Assembly (NCBI GenBank): GCA_965200975.1 | Contig: OZ241740.1 | Coordinates: 1,364,001 to 1,428,000 of the forward strand | DNA length: 64,000 bases | Direction: 5' to 3' | DNA from: S5-327 sp965200975 | GTDB taxonomy: Bacteria; Chloroflexota; Dehalococcoidia; Lucifugimonadales; Australimonadaceae | Shown here: in pieces, positions 17,773 to 26,821 of the stretch | How positions within the stretch are numbered: position 1 is the stretch's first letter | Layout: each line of letters opens with the position of its first letter | Position numbers and translations under genes: made by a program | Notes under the pieces: generated by a model | The model's input: only the letters and a program-made list of their open reading frames with translations | What the model was told of the DNA's origin: nothing | The model's database searches: none

Positions 17773-19290
17773 ATGACGCAACAGCGCGCATTCGACGTCA
17801 TCGTTATCGGAGGCGGCTCCGCCGGCTGCGCGGCTGCCGCGCGCCTCAGCGAAGACCCGAACCGGCGTGTGCTCCTGCTCGAGGCCGGCCCTGATCCGCA
17901 GCCGCAGCCTCCCGAGATCGCCAGCGGCGACCGCGCCGCTCGCGTCGTCCTCGAATCGCCCTATGTCGTCCTCTACGAAACGGAGCGCGCCAGCGGAGAC
18001 GGCGCCTTCTACAACGTCAGCGGGCGCGTTATGGGCGGCGGGTCGTCCGTCAACGCTATGGCGGTCGTCCGGCCTACGCGCCATGACCTCGACACCTGGG
18101 CTGCTCTCGGCAACCCCGGCTGGTCTTACGACGATTGCCTCCCGATTCTCAAGCGCCTCGAGACCGACGCCGACTACGGCGACCACGACATTCACGGCAA
18201 CGAGGGGCCGCTCTACGCCCAGCGCCTCTTCCGCCTCGACATGGACGCGTCCGAGCCGGTGCAGGCTTTCATCGACCGCGCCGTTAGTATGGGCCTGCCT
18301 ATCTGCCCCGACCTTAACGTTCCCGACCCCTTCGGGGTCTGCGGCTCCGCGTACAACGTCAAGGACGGCGTCCGGCAGTCCACGGTTGTCGCCTACCTCG
18401 ACCCCGCCCGCGGGCGCCCCAACCTGGAGATCGTCGCCGGCGCTCCTGTTCACGCGCTTCGGTTCGCCAGCGGCCGTGTCTCGGAAGTCGTTTACCGGCA
18501 GGGAAGCAGCCTCGTCTCCGCCGCGGCGGAGAGCGTCGTCCTCAGCGCCGGCGTTTACCACAGCCCGCAGATACTCACCCTCTCGGGCATTGGCCGCGAG
18601 GAAGAGCTGCGCCGCCTTGGCGTTCCTCCTGTGCTCATCCGTGAAGGCGTAGGCGAGAACTACCAGGATCACGCAACCCTCACGATGACGTACGAGGGCC
18701 GTTCGGATTTCGACCCCGACTGGGTGATCCCGCGCTTCCGTCTGATGTACAAGAGCGACCCCGGCCTGCCGTGCGGCAACTTCCACATCTTCCAGCGCCC
18801 GCCCACCATCATCGAGGGTATGAAGCGGATGATGCCCGTCTCCGCGAACCTCGTCGAGCAGCGCGCCCGCGGAAGCATCCGCTTCAACAGCGCGAACCCG
18901 GACGACACTCCTGAAATCCTCGACGCGATGCTCAAGCATCCCGACGACCTCAAGGCGATGCTGACCGCTATGGAGTTCATCCACGAGCTCGTCAGCGACG
19001 AGTCGATGGAGGCGTACTACGGCCCGCTGCTCTCTCCTTCCTCAGGCGAGGACTGGACGGAGTTCGCGCTCGGCGCGCACGCCTCGTACCATCACGGAGT
19101 CGGCACCTGCAAGATGGGCCCGGCGTCCGACCCTCTGGCCGTTGTCGGCAACGACCTCAAGGCTCACGGCGTCGACAACCTCTACGTCGCCGACGCCTCC
19201 ATAATGCCGACTACCCCCCATGCCAACACCAATGTAACCGCCATTATGATCGGCGAGCGCCTGTCGGACATCATCAAGGCGCAAGACTAG
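17773..19290 (+). CDS. GMC-family FAD oxidoreductase (choline/alcohol dehydrogenase type)
   Basis: 505 residues, full length. FAD-binding GGGSAGCAAAARLSED at the N-terminus with the acidic end of the ADP fold (LLLEAGPDP), the GMC signature region GRVMGGGSSVNAMA, and the C-terminal HHGVGTCKMG, VADASIMP and THANTN-like (PHANTNVTAIMIGER) block. The His-His/Asn pair of the active site appears in YHHGVG and PHANTN. The family oxidises primary alcohols, choline or aryl alcohols. Co-oriented with the CoxG-like gene before it and a small cupin after it. Confidence 0.92.
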   Translation: MTQQRAFDVIVIGGGSAGCAAAARLSEDPNRRVLLLEAGPDPQPQPPEIASGDRAARVVLESPYVVLYETERASGDGAFYNVSGRVMGGGSSVNAMAVVRPTRHDLDTWAALGNPGWSYDDCLPILKRLETDADYGDHDIHGNEGPLYAQRLFRLDMDASEPVQAFIDRAVSMGLPICPDLNVPDPFGVCGSAYNVKDGVRQSTVVAYLDPARGRPNLEIVAGAPVHALRFASGRVSEVVYRQGSSLVSAAAESVVLSAGVYHSPQILTLSGIGREEELRRLGVPPVLIREGVGENYQDHATLTMTYEGRSDFDPDWVIPRFRLMYKSDPGLPCGNFHIFQRPPTIIEGMKRMMPVSANLVEQRARGSIRFNSANPDDTPEILDAMLKHPDDLKAMLTAMEFIHELVSDESMEAYYGPLLSPSSGEDWTEFALGAHASYHHGVGTCKMGPASDPLAVVGNDLKAHGVDNLYVADASIMPTTPHANTNVTAIMIGERLSDIIKAQD

Positions 19291-19328
19291 AACCACGCGG
19301 CGACAGCCAGCAGCCAAGGAGGCGACCA

Positions 19329-19784
19329 ATGGCCACAGACACGCGCACCGCTCCCAAAACTTCCACGTTCTCGATCAAGGGCCCCTACCTCTCCGCCGGC
19401 AGGCTCAACATCGACCTCGCCCGCACCGATCTGCTCTGGCTGAGCCTCAAGGTCAACGCCGAGGGAGGCGAGAACGCCGTCCACGCCCACACCGACGAAG
19501 ACCACTCGTTCATCGTCCTCGAGGGCGAGGTTACGTTCTTCGACGAAAACGGCGACGGCAAGACGCTCTCACAGTACGAGGGCATCATGATCCCCAAGGG
19601 CGCCTACTACCGCTACCTCAACACCGGCGGACGCAACCTCTTCCTCTTGCGCGTCGGCGCGCAGATGGAGCGCAGCGGCATAACCCGCGTCACGCCTGGC
19701 GGCGTCGAGATCCCCGGCGACTCCCCGGAGAACCACCACGTCGACCCCGTAGCTATCGAGGGCAAGAACTTCGGCGCGCAGTGA
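19329..19784 (+). CDS. Single-domain cupin protein
   Basis: 151 residues with AAGGAGG ribosome site. One conserved cupin core: HAHTDEDHSFIVLEGEVTFF (HxH, then His in place of the usual Glu spacing, then ExxG strand) and the second motif GIMIPKGAYYRYLNTGG, where the usual His is Tyr. The metal site is therefore incomplete, so it may be a binding or regulatory cupin rather than a dioxygenase. It lies 38 bases after the GMC gene. Confidence 0.75.
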   Translation: MATDTRTAPKTSTFSIKGPYLSAGRLNIDLARTDLLWLSLKVNAEGGENAVHAHTDEDHSFIVLEGEVTFFDENGDGKTLSQYEGIMIPKGAYYRYLNTGGRNLFLLRVGAQMERSGITRVTPGGVEIPGDSPENHHVDPVAIEGKNFGAQ

Positions 19785-19898
19785 CCCCCGGCGCGCCGGC
19801 GGACGCGGCAGCCCCATTCCTCGCGTGGTCTCGCGTGGGCGGAAGAGGAGTAGGGTTGCCGCGTCGTCTTGCGCGGACAGGCGCCTTGCAGCTCGCCG

Positions 19899-21113
19899 CT
19901 AGAGGGTCAGCTCCAAGATGTAGAGCCCGCCCTTCAGGCGATCCACCACGTACATAATGCCGTTCTCGTCCACGTAGACGTCGTTGATCCCGTTGGACGC
20001 CGCCCCTTCCGGGATAGGCGGCACAAAGTACGCTACCTCCTCCGGCTGGAACGGGTTGCTCGTGTCGAACACCCGAACGCCGGCGTTGAAGAACGTGCCG
20101 AATATCAGCGTGTCGGACTGGAAGCAGGTGGGCCCCGGCTGGTTCTCGTAGATGTTGTGCGCGCCGAAGCGTCCGGGGCGGTTGAAGAAGTCGTTGGTGT
20201 CCGGCATAGGGAAGGTGCTGATGATCACAGGGTTGGTCTCGTCCCGAATGTCCATCATCCAGATTAGCTTGGGGTAGTCCTCGCCGTTGTTCCGCACCGC
20301 CTCCTGCGTCACCACCATCAAGTCCCGGCTGAACAGAGGCAGCGCAGTGTGGGTGAACCCGGGGAAGGGCGGCGCGTAGTTGAGCCGGCTCACGACCGTG
20401 GGGTTGGCCTTGTCGGAGATATCGAGGATGGCTATCCCGGAGTCCAGGTAGGCGCAGTAGGCGCGGTCGGGACGTTGGGGATAGACGTTGGCGTTGTGCA
20501 GTCGATGCCCGGAGTCGAACTGGGGATGCCGCCGCACAGGCGGGGCGTCGTCTCTTTCCCGGGTTCCGGGAACCCACCAGCGTCCTGCTTCCGCCGGACG
20601 GGCAGGGTCTCTGACGTCGACAATCATGTAGAACTGGTCGTCCTTCTGGTCGCGCGGTTGAAAATCAGCCGCGCCGGTGGAGAGATGGGCGTACTCCCCA
20701 TCCACCCACCAGAGAACGTGACAGCCCCGCGAGTAGGGGCCGCCCGTGTCGAAGAAGCTGATTCGTTTCGGGCCGTCCGCGCTGCCGATGTCGTAGACGC
20801 CCATCCCCGTACCGGGCTGCCCGGGATCCAGCGACTGATAGGCCACCAGCATTGTGTCGTCCACAATGGAGAGGGAATTGGAGCGCAGATGGGGGTAGTC
20901 CAGCTCAGTCTGCACCGTCACCCTGGGGTTGGCGATGTCGGTGACGTCCACGCCGGTGATGTCCTTGGGCGCGCTCTCATGGGCCATATAGAGGATGCGG
21001 CGTCCCTCTTTCGTCTGATGGAGATGCACTCCTTCGCCGATGTTGCCGAAGCCGTTGAGGTCGTGGTGCGAGATGAGCCACATATTGCGGATTTCCTGCG
21101 TTTGAGTAGCCAT
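19899..21113 (-). CDS. LVIVD-repeat beta-propeller protein
   Basis: 404 residues from the ATG at 21113, preceded by AAAGGAGA. Repeated blades contain VDVTDIANPRV, VDVRDPARPAEAG, LDISDKANPTVVS, MDIRDETNPVIIS and FDTSNPFQPEEVA, the (V/L)xDxxxPxxP pattern of LVIVD propellers. No signal peptide is evident, so it is probably cytoplasmic. Such propellers are usually of unknown function, sometimes acting as lactonases or binding scaffolds. Divergent from a LigJ-type hydratase gene across a repeat-bearing gap. Confidence 0.8.
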   Translation of the reverse strand: MATQTQEIRNMWLISHHDLNGFGNIGEGVHLHQTKEGRRILYMAHESAPKDITGVDVTDIANPRVTVQTELDYPHLRSNSLSIVDDTMLVAYQSLDPGQPGTGMGVYDIGSADGPKRISFFDTGGPYSRGCHVLWWVDGEYAHLSTGAADFQPRDQKDDQFYMIVDVRDPARPAEAGRWWVPGTRERDDAPPVRRHPQFDSGHRLHNANVYPQRPDRAYCAYLDSGIAILDISDKANPTVVSRLNYAPPFPGFTHTALPLFSRDLMVVTQEAVRNNGEDYPKLIWMMDIRDETNPVIISTFPMPDTNDFFNRPGRFGAHNIYENQPGPTCFQSDTLIFGTFFNAGVRVFDTSNPFQPEEVAYFVPPIPEGAASNGINDVYVDENGIMYVVDRLKGGLYILELTL

Positions 21114-21219
21114 AGCGTCTCCTTTAGCGTGGCCTCGCGCCCTGCGCCGCACAAGCTACCAGCAAACCCGCTTGTCCGCCACGCCGTCCTTATTGTTGCG
21201 CAAGCGCCCAGAGCGGAAA

Positions 21220-21337
21220 CTGGGAGAGCGTCCGCTCTCCCAGACCCCCTGGCGTCATTCGGAGCCGCTTCCCCCAGACCTCCTGGCTTCAATTCCGACC
21301 GCTCTGCCAGTCTCTCCTTGGCCTGATTCGGAATCGC
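21220..21337. repeat. Intergenic hairpin plus three degenerate 33-34-bp tandem repeats
   Basis: An 11-base inverted repeat (CTGGGAGAGCG at 21220-21230 against 21233-21243) is followed by three copies of a unit starting CAGACCCCCTGGCGTCATTC at 21241, 21275 and 21308, each containing a CCTGGC/CTTGGC core and a TTC(G/C)GA core. Related sequence in reverse orientation occurs at 24535-24619, so this is a dispersed family member. Confidence 0.7.
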
Positions 21338-21375
21338 TAGCACGGCTCTCCCCTGAATCCTTTACAATCGCTCCG

Positions 21376-22392
21376 ATGATTATTGACGTCCATGGGCACT
21401 ACACCACCGCGCCTCCACAGCTCCGGGAGTGGCGCGCCCGCCAGATCGAAAGCGCGGGTCGGCCTTTCACCGAACCGCTGCGCATCACCGACGACGAGAT
21501 ACGCGAGACTATCGAGAGCGGGCAACTCCGCCTCCAGCGCGACCGCGGCACGGATCTCGCCCTCTTCTCATCTACCGCCGGCGGTATGGGACACCACTAC
21601 GGCGACGCGCGCACCAGCCTCGAGTGGACTCGCGCCGTCAACGACCTCGTCCACCGCGTCTGCGCTATGTTCCCGGACAACTTCATCGGCGTTTGCCAGC
21701 TGCCCCAGTCGCCCGGAGTCTCTCCTTCCGAATGCGTCGCCGAACTCGACCGCTGCGTCAACGAACTCGGGTTCGTTGGATGCAACCTCAACCCCGACCC
21801 CTCCGACGGCTACTGGACCGATCCGCCGCTCACCGACCGCTGGTGGTACCGCCTCTACGAGCGCATGGTCGAGCTCGAAGTCCCCGCGATGGTGCACGTC
21901 AGCATGTCGTGCAACCCCAACTTCCACGGCACCGGCGCCCACTACCTCAACGGCGACACCGCCGCCTTTATGCAGTTCCTGACGTCGGACATCTTCTCCG
22001 ACTTTCCCTCGCTCACGTTCGTCCTTCCCCACGGCGGCGGCGCCGTCCCTTTCCATTGGGGGCGCTACCGGGGCATCGCGCAGGATATGGGCCGCCCTCC
22101 GCTGGATGAGCTCCTCCTCGGCAATCTCTACTTCGACACCTGCGTCTACCACCAGGCCGGCATCGACCTGCTCGTACAGGTAATGGGCGCCGGCAACGTG
22201 ATATTCGCTTCGGAGATGATCGGCGCCGTGCGCGGGGTCGACTCCCGCACAGGCCGCTACTTCGACGACACGAAACCGTACATCGACGCCGTCCCCGGCA
22301 TCACAGAGGACGACAGGCGCAAGATCTTTCATGACAACGCTCTGTCGGCTTACCCCCGGCTGCGCTCCCGCCTCGCTCTCGCCGCGGGCTAA
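21376..22392 (+). CDS. 4-oxalomesaconate hydratase-like amidohydrolase (LigJ type)
   Basis: 338 residues. The start MIIDVHGHYTTAP and the later LPQSPGV, GFVGCNLNPDPS, PPLTDRWWYRLYERMV, CNPNFHGTGAHYLN, VLPHGGGAVPFHWGR and FASEMIGAVRGVD segments follow the LigJ 4-oxalomesaconate hydratase pattern very closely. LigJ hydrates 4-oxalomesaconate in the protocatechuate/gallate 4,5-cleavage pathway using a single zinc. This member keeps the DxHxH first motif and has Glu rather than Asp in the last motif. No other pathway gene is adjacent; LigB-type dioxygenases are 25-35 kb away. Confidence 0.85.
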   Translation: MIIDVHGHYTTAPPQLREWRARQIESAGRPFTEPLRITDDEIRETIESGQLRLQRDRGTDLALFSSTAGGMGHHYGDARTSLEWTRAVNDLVHRVCAMFPDNFIGVCQLPQSPGVSPSECVAELDRCVNELGFVGCNLNPDPSDGYWTDPPLTDRWWYRLYERMVELEVPAMVHVSMSCNPNFHGTGAHYLNGDTAAFMQFLTSDIFSDFPSLTFVLPHGGGAVPFHWGRYRGIAQDMGRPPLDELLLGNLYFDTCVYHQAGIDLLVQVMGAGNVIFASEMIGAVRGVDSRTGRYFDDTKPYIDAVPGITEDDRRKIFHDNALSAYPRLRSRLALAAG

Positions 22393-23759
22393 CGCTCCGC
22401 GCTCTGCCGCTGCTCCATCGGACGAAAGAGGGCGAGCAGGGTCGCCGCCGCCATCAGCGTTCCGAACACGAGATAGGCCGTTCGCGCAGCCGCCGCGACG
22501 CGTTCCGCGCCGGCCTCTTCCAACCCCGTTGATCCGAGCCCTGACGTGAAAATCGCCTCGGCTAGCGCAACGCCGACTATCAACCCGACGTAGCGCAGCG
22601 TCGGAATCAGCGCCGACACGGTGCCGACGCGCTCTTGAGGCGCCGCGCGCATAATCACGCTCTGGTTCGGCGCCTGGAAGAACGAGCCGCCAACCCCCGC
22701 CAGGACGAGTATCCCCGCAACCACAGGGATCGGCGTCGACGGCGTCAGCGTCGCAAACAGCAGCAGCGCAGTTGCGGATACGCCCAGCCCTATCGTGGTC
22801 GGCGCCTTGGGGCCGATGCGGTCTGAAAGCCGCCCGACGAACGGCGGAATGAAGATGAACGTCACGGGAAGGCAGAGCATCACGAACCCCGTTTCAATCG
22901 GCGTCAGGCCCCGCGACGACAGCAGATAGAACGGCATCAGGAACGTCACCGCCATCGCCGACGTCCCCGTAACCAGCATCAGCGCGCTCGCAAACGACAG
23001 CGCCGGGTTCCGGAACATCCGCAAGTCCACCACCGGACTCTCCGCCCGCACGGAGCGCAGCGCGAAAGCCGCCATCGCTCCGCCGCTCAGCAGCAGCGCA
23101 AAGGCAATGGACGGCGACGTCCACCCAAGCGCGGGGCCGCGATTCAGGCCGACGGCCATCAGCGTAAGGGCTGCGAACAATAACGCTGCGCCGGTGAAAT
23201 CAGTGCGCCTGTCGAGCGTTGCGCGAGCGCTTGGCAAGCACGCGGCGGCGAGCGCGAACGCGGCGAACCCGAACGGCGCCCGCGCCCAGAAGACCGATCG
23301 CCATCCAAGCGTGTCCAGCAGCACTCCTCCCAGCGCAGGGCCCGCCATCAGGCCGAACCCGGCGACCGAGGCCAGCAGTCCCAGGGCCTTGCCCTTCTCG
23401 TTGACCGGGAATGCTCTCGAAACCAGCCCGACCGACAGCGACACCATCATCGCCGCCCCTATGCCCTGGACCGCCCGCAGCCCGATGATCGCCAGGATGC
23501 CGGGGGCGATCGCGGTGAGGGCCAGTCCGGAGGAGTAGATGAACGCTCCACCCGTGAAGATGATGCGGGGCCCGAACTGGTCGGCGAGCCGCCCCATTGG
23601 CAGCGCTAGCCCCAGCACAAGCAGCTGGTACGACAGCGCAATCCATACGACGGTCGAAGTCGAGGCGCCGAACTCCCCGGCGAGCGAGGGCATAGCGATA
23701 GCCACGATCGAAAAATCGGACGTGCCAAGCAACGTGCTCGCCGCTGCGACGGCGAGCAC
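22389..23759 (-). CDS. MFS multidrug exporter, DHA2 (EmrB/QacA) family
   Basis: 456 residues, about 14 TM segments. LGTSDFSIVAIAMPSLA in TM1, GRLADQFGPR after TM2, RAVQGIGAAMMVSLSVGLVS (TM4) and GPALGGVLLDTLGWRSVF (TM5, antiporter motif C) identify the DHA2 drug:H+ antiporters. The only usable start is a GTG inside the expected TM1 region, 49 bases from the stop of the upstream cupin gene; the natural N-terminus may be slightly longer. The stop overlaps the convergent hydratase stop by four bases. Confidence 0.87.
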   Translation of the reverse strand: MLAVAAASTLLGTSDFSIVAIAMPSLAGEFGASTSTVVWIALSYQLLVLGLALPMGRLADQFGPRIIFTGGAFIYSSGLALTAIAPGILAIIGLRAVQGIGAAMMVSLSVGLVSRAFPVNEKGKALGLLASVAGFGLMAGPALGGVLLDTLGWRSVFWARAPFGFAAFALAAACLPSARATLDRRTDFTGAALLFAALTLMAVGLNRGPALGWTSPSIAFALLLSGGAMAAFALRSVRAESPVVDLRMFRNPALSFASALMLVTGTSAMAVTFLMPFYLLSSRGLTPIETGFVMLCLPVTFIFIPPFVGRLSDRIGPKAPTTIGLGVSATALLLFATLTPSTPIPVVAGILVLAGVGGSFFQAPNQSVIMRAAPQERVGTVSALIPTLRYVGLIVGVALAEAIFTSGLGSTGLEEAGAERVAAAARTAYLVFGTLMAAATLLALFRPMEQRQSAER

Positions 23760-23807
23760 GGCCCATTTCGATCCCGAAGGCGCCTGTTCGCGAACAGCTG
23801 CGATCGG

Positions 23808-24434
23808 TTACTCCGCAGGAGAAGGAAACATCTGCACCGGAGTCTGCCGGGGCCCCAGGCTCTCGTAGTATTCGTTCGTGTCGAGGACGTAGCGCCCCTG
23901 GTTGAAGCCGCCCGACTTCTCGCTGCGGATGATGATCGCTACGGTGCGCTCGCCTACGGTGTTCTCCACGTGAATCTCGTAGGGCTTCACCAGGTCGATC
24001 TCTCCGGGCCCGACATGCATGTCGGCGACGAGCTTGACTTCAGCGTAGTTGGGGCGGGAGCGGTCGTCGATGCGCTCGTAGCGCGAGATGCGCTCGTGGC
24101 CGTCGAGCACTCCGTAGAGCGTGTAGATGTGAGCGTGGTCGTGCACGCGGTTGCTCTGCCGTCCCTGGCGAGCCTCTCCCTTGGTGAGGCCATTCACTGC
24201 GAAACCGAAGTCCGGGTCTTCGTAGAAGATCAGGTTCTCGGCCCTGCCGTCGGCGGGCACGCAGTCGGGCCAGGACGCAGAGGCCTCGATGACGCTGGGG
24301 TCGGCGAGCATCTCCGCGAGGATTGGCGTCAGCGCAGTCCAGCGTTTCTCCAGGTCGGGTTCCTGTGCGAACAGCTCACGGGTCTGGGCGACAAACCGGT
24401 CGAGAGCGTTCTGAGTCCGGGTTTCCACTACCAT
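23808..24434 (-). CDS. Cysteine-dioxygenase-like cupin protein, second copy
   Basis: 208 residues from the ATG at 24434, which has GGGAGG 5 bases upstream; the longer frame to 24494 lacks a ribosome site. Same architecture as 12118-12747: helical N-terminus (ALDRFVAQTRELFAQEPD), LIFYEDPDFGF, the HDHAHIYTLYGVLDGHE metal strand, KPYEIHVE with the third His and IIRSEKSGGFNQGRY. The two are clear paralogues. Possible 3-His iron thiol or ring dioxygenase. Upstream of and co-oriented with the DHA2 exporter. Confidence 0.65.
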   Translation of the reverse strand: MVVETRTQNALDRFVAQTRELFAQEPDLEKRWTALTPILAEMLADPSVIEASASWPDCVPADGRAENLIFYEDPDFGFAVNGLTKGEARQGRQSNRVHDHAHIYTLYGVLDGHERISRYERIDDRSRPNYAEVKLVADMHVGPGEIDLVKPYEIHVENTVGERTVAIIIRSEKSGGFNQGRYVLDTNEYYESLGPRQTPVQMFPSPAE

Positions 24435-24534
24435 GGCGTCCTCCCTGAGGTGCTGGTTGCATTGGAGTGTGCGCCCCTGCGCCGTACAGGTCAAGTGCAG
24501 GCGTGCGCCTGTAACCGTCAGACTACCAGCAACG

Positions 24535-24619
24535 CCCCAACGAGGGGTCTGGGGGAGCGCACTCCCTCCCGGTTCCGTACCCCAACGAGGGGGTCTGGGG
24601 GAGCAGGCGCTCTCCCAGT
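24535..24619. repeat. Intergenic direct repeat, two copies (45-bp period)
   Basis: CCCCAACGAGGGGTCTGGGG and CCCCAACGAGGGGGTCTGGG begin at 24535 and 24580; each is followed by a GGGAGC...CTCCC hairpin. The unit is related in reverse orientation to the tract at 21220-21337. It lies in the 250-base gap between two divergent cupin genes. Confidence 0.7.
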
Positions 24620-24688
24620 GGCGCGCCGAACGAGCGGCGGAAGGCGTATAGTTGCCCCGGTTCGAACAACACGCAGGAGGAGGACGCC

Positions 24689-25852
24689 GTGACTACCGTC
24701 GACCCGGACGCAGCAATCAAGTACGCGCCTACCCCCGAGGGGCTGGACGACTTCGGACTTGTTGATTCGTACAAGGAATGGCTCCTGACCGAGGGAGTGA
24801 AGGTCATCGAAGACTTCGCCTTCGCCGACCTCTCCGCCGTCGAGCTTGGGCCGTGGGAGCGCAAGGGAGGGAAGGGCGCCGTCATCAACATTCCCTACCA
24901 CGTCCTCACCAACGACTCCCAGATCATCGAAATCGACCCCGGCGGCAAGTCCGAGCCGGAGCGCCACCTGTACGAGGAGTACATCTACATCGTCTCGGGT
25001 GTCGGCGCAACGAGCATCTGGACTCGCGACGGCGCGGAGAAGAAGACGTTCGAATGGAAGAAGGGCAGCCTCTTCTCGATTCCGCTGAACGCCTGGTACC
25101 AGCACTTCAACGGCAGCGGGGCGGAGCCGGCGCGCTACCTCGCGGTCACCACCGCGCCGCCTAATATGCGCCTCTTCAACGACAACGATTTCATCTTCAA
25201 CTGCGACTACGCCTTCTCCAGCAGGTACAGCGGAGAAGACGACTTCTTCAGCGGCAACGGCAAGCTCTACAAGCGCCGCATATGGGCGTCCAACTTTATG
25301 CCGAACGCCCCCGACATGGCCCTGTACGAGTGGAGCGAGCGCGGCGCCGGGGGCATCAACTCTATGTTCGAAATGGCCGGCAATCTCTCCAAGGCGCACA
25401 TCTCCGAATTCCCGGTCGGCACCTACAAGAAGGCCCACCGGCACGGCCCCGGCGCCAATCTCGTCCTCCTCAGCGGCGACGCCGGCTTCTCGCTCCTGTG
25501 GACCAAAGACGATATGTCCGACCTCCGCAAAGCCGACTGGAAAGTCGGCTCGCTCGTCATCGTCCCCAGCGACGGGACGTACCACCAGCACTTCAATTCC
25601 GGGACTCGCAGGGCCCGCTACATGGCCTTGACGCCCGGAACGCACGGGCTCCGCGGGCCTGTGCCGCGCGGGCAGGGCGCCGACCAGAGTTTTAAGGAGG
25701 GCGGCTACCAGATCGAGTATGAAGACGAGTCGCCCCGTATCCATGAGATCTACGAAGAGGAGCTTGCCCGGAACGGCGTAACCTGCCGTATGAAAGCCTT
25801 CATCTCCTACTGCAAGGGAGAGGTCGGCCCCACCTCTGCGCGCGACACGTAG
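24689..25852 (+). CDS. Two-domain cupin protein (bicupin), copy 2
   Basis: 387 residues, GTG start with GGAGGAGG 6 bases upstream. Cupin 1: GGKSEPERHLYEEYIYIVSG and YQHFNGSG; cupin 2: GTYKKAHRHGPGANLVLLSG and YHQHFNSG, with Asn where copy 1 has His. The long linker with GNGKLYKRRIWASNFMPNAP is shared with copies 1 and 3. Probably a mononuclear metal oxygenase or related ring-cleavage enzyme, from fold only. The SDR gene follows after 31 bases with its own ribosome site, so the two likely form an operon. Confidence 0.75.
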   Translation: MTTVDPDAAIKYAPTPEGLDDFGLVDSYKEWLLTEGVKVIEDFAFADLSAVELGPWERKGGKGAVINIPYHVLTNDSQIIEIDPGGKSEPERHLYEEYIYIVSGVGATSIWTRDGAEKKTFEWKKGSLFSIPLNAWYQHFNGSGAEPARYLAVTTAPPNMRLFNDNDFIFNCDYAFSSRYSGEDDFFSGNGKLYKRRIWASNFMPNAPDMALYEWSERGAGGINSMFEMAGNLSKAHISEFPVGTYKKAHRHGPGANLVLLSGDAGFSLLWTKDDMSDLRKADWKVGSLVIVPSDGTYHQHFNSGTRRARYMALTPGTHGLRGPVPRGQGADQSFKEGGYQIEYEDESPRIHEIYEEELARNGVTCRMKAFISYCKGEVGPTSARDT

Positions 25853-25883
25853 GATCCCAACCGAACGCCAAAAGGAGAACCCC

Positions 25884-26681
25884 ATGGACTTCAATCTCGA
25901 CGGCCGCGTGGCTATCGTCACCGGCGGCGCCCAGGGACTCGGACGCGCCTGCTGCGCCGAGCTCGCAAAGCACAACGCCGACATCGTCGTCGTCGCGCGC
26001 GAACCCGAAGAGGTCACCTACGGACGAAGCCGGCCTCACGCGCCCGTGGACGACGTCGTCGAGGAGGTGCAGGCCCTGGGCCGCCGCGCGCTCGGCGTCA
26101 CCGCCGACGTGCGCGACAAAGACCAGGTCGACGCTATGGTCGAGAGCGCCCTCGCGGAGTTCGGCAGGGTCGACGTTCTGGTCAATGTCGTCGGCGGCAG
26201 CTGGGGCGAAACGTTCAAGGCTGGGCCGCTGATGGAGCTCACCGAGCACGACCTGCTCGAAGCGTACCGCGTCAACGTCGTAACGATGTTCCAGTGCAGC
26301 GTCGCCGTCGCGCCGATTATGAAGCGCCAGGGCAGGGGGTCGATCATCAACATCGCCTCCATCGCAGGGCGCTCGCCGAGCCCCGACTCGCCGGCCTACG
26401 GCGCAGCCAAGGCGGGCGTCATCAACATGACGCTCTCCATGGCTGCGCTGTGGGGCCCTGAAATCCGCGCTAACGTCATTGCGGTAGGAGGCATAGAGAC
26501 TCCGCACCGCCCACGCTGGAGCGAGTCGTCGGCCGCCGCGTACGGCCCCGGCAGCACATCGGCGCTTGGCCGCCTCGGCAAGCCCGAGGAGCACGCGGGC
26601 ACGGTCGTCTGGCTCGCCTCCGACTACGCCGGCTACATCACCGGAGAAGTCATCGACGCCAACGGCGGCGCCCGCCGCTAG
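25884..26681 (+). CDS. SDR-family NAD(P)-dependent oxidoreductase
   Basis: 265 residues. TGGAQGLGRACCAEL (TGxxxGxG cofactor loop), LVNVVGGSWG in place of NNAG, the catalytic SIAGRSPSPDSPAYGAAKAG block (Ser, YxxxK) and a C-terminal YITGEVIDANGG, all as in classical SDRs of the FabG type. An extra 12-residue insertion after strand 2 (PEEVTYGRSRPH) may shape substrate binding. Follows the bicupin gene in the same direction. Confidence 0.9.
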   Translation: MDFNLDGRVAIVTGGAQGLGRACCAELAKHNADIVVVAREPEEVTYGRSRPHAPVDDVVEEVQALGRRALGVTADVRDKDQVDAMVESALAEFGRVDVLVNVVGGSWGETFKAGPLMELTEHDLLEAYRVNVVTMFQCSVAVAPIMKRQGRGSIINIASIAGRSPSPDSPAYGAAKAGVINMTLSMAALWGPEIRANVIAVGGIETPHRPRWSESSAAAYGPGSTSALGRLGKPEEHAGTVVWLASDYAGYITGEVIDANGGARR

Positions 26682-26694
26682 GCTGCCTGTCCGG

Positions 26695-26730
26695 CTCCCC
26701 GCTTCTCTTCGAGCACGGAGAAGCGGGGAG
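26695..26730. terminator. Perfect 13-bp hairpin at a convergent junction
   Basis: CTCCCCGCTTCTC (26695-26707) and GAGAAGCGGGGAG (26718-26730) pair perfectly around a 10-base loop, 14 bases after the SDR stop and about 90 bases beyond the stop of the convergent amidohydrolase. No T-run; a bidirectional terminator is likely. Confidence 0.7.
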
Positions 26731-26821
26731 ATCAGGGCGCTCTCTCACGTTTCCGCCCCCGGGATTGGGGGAGCGGACGATCTCCCGGCGGCGCGCCGGC
26801 GCCGGCTAAGGCTGCGGCGCC

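Noticed and set aside
15930..17801. 623-codon minus-strand frame opposite bicupin copy 1 (similar ones opposite copies 2 and 3)
   Set aside because: The predicted peptides are low-complexity Val/Gly/His/Asp-rich translations that mirror the antisense of a C-ending codon gene. The plus-strand protein has conserved motifs and a good ribosome site.
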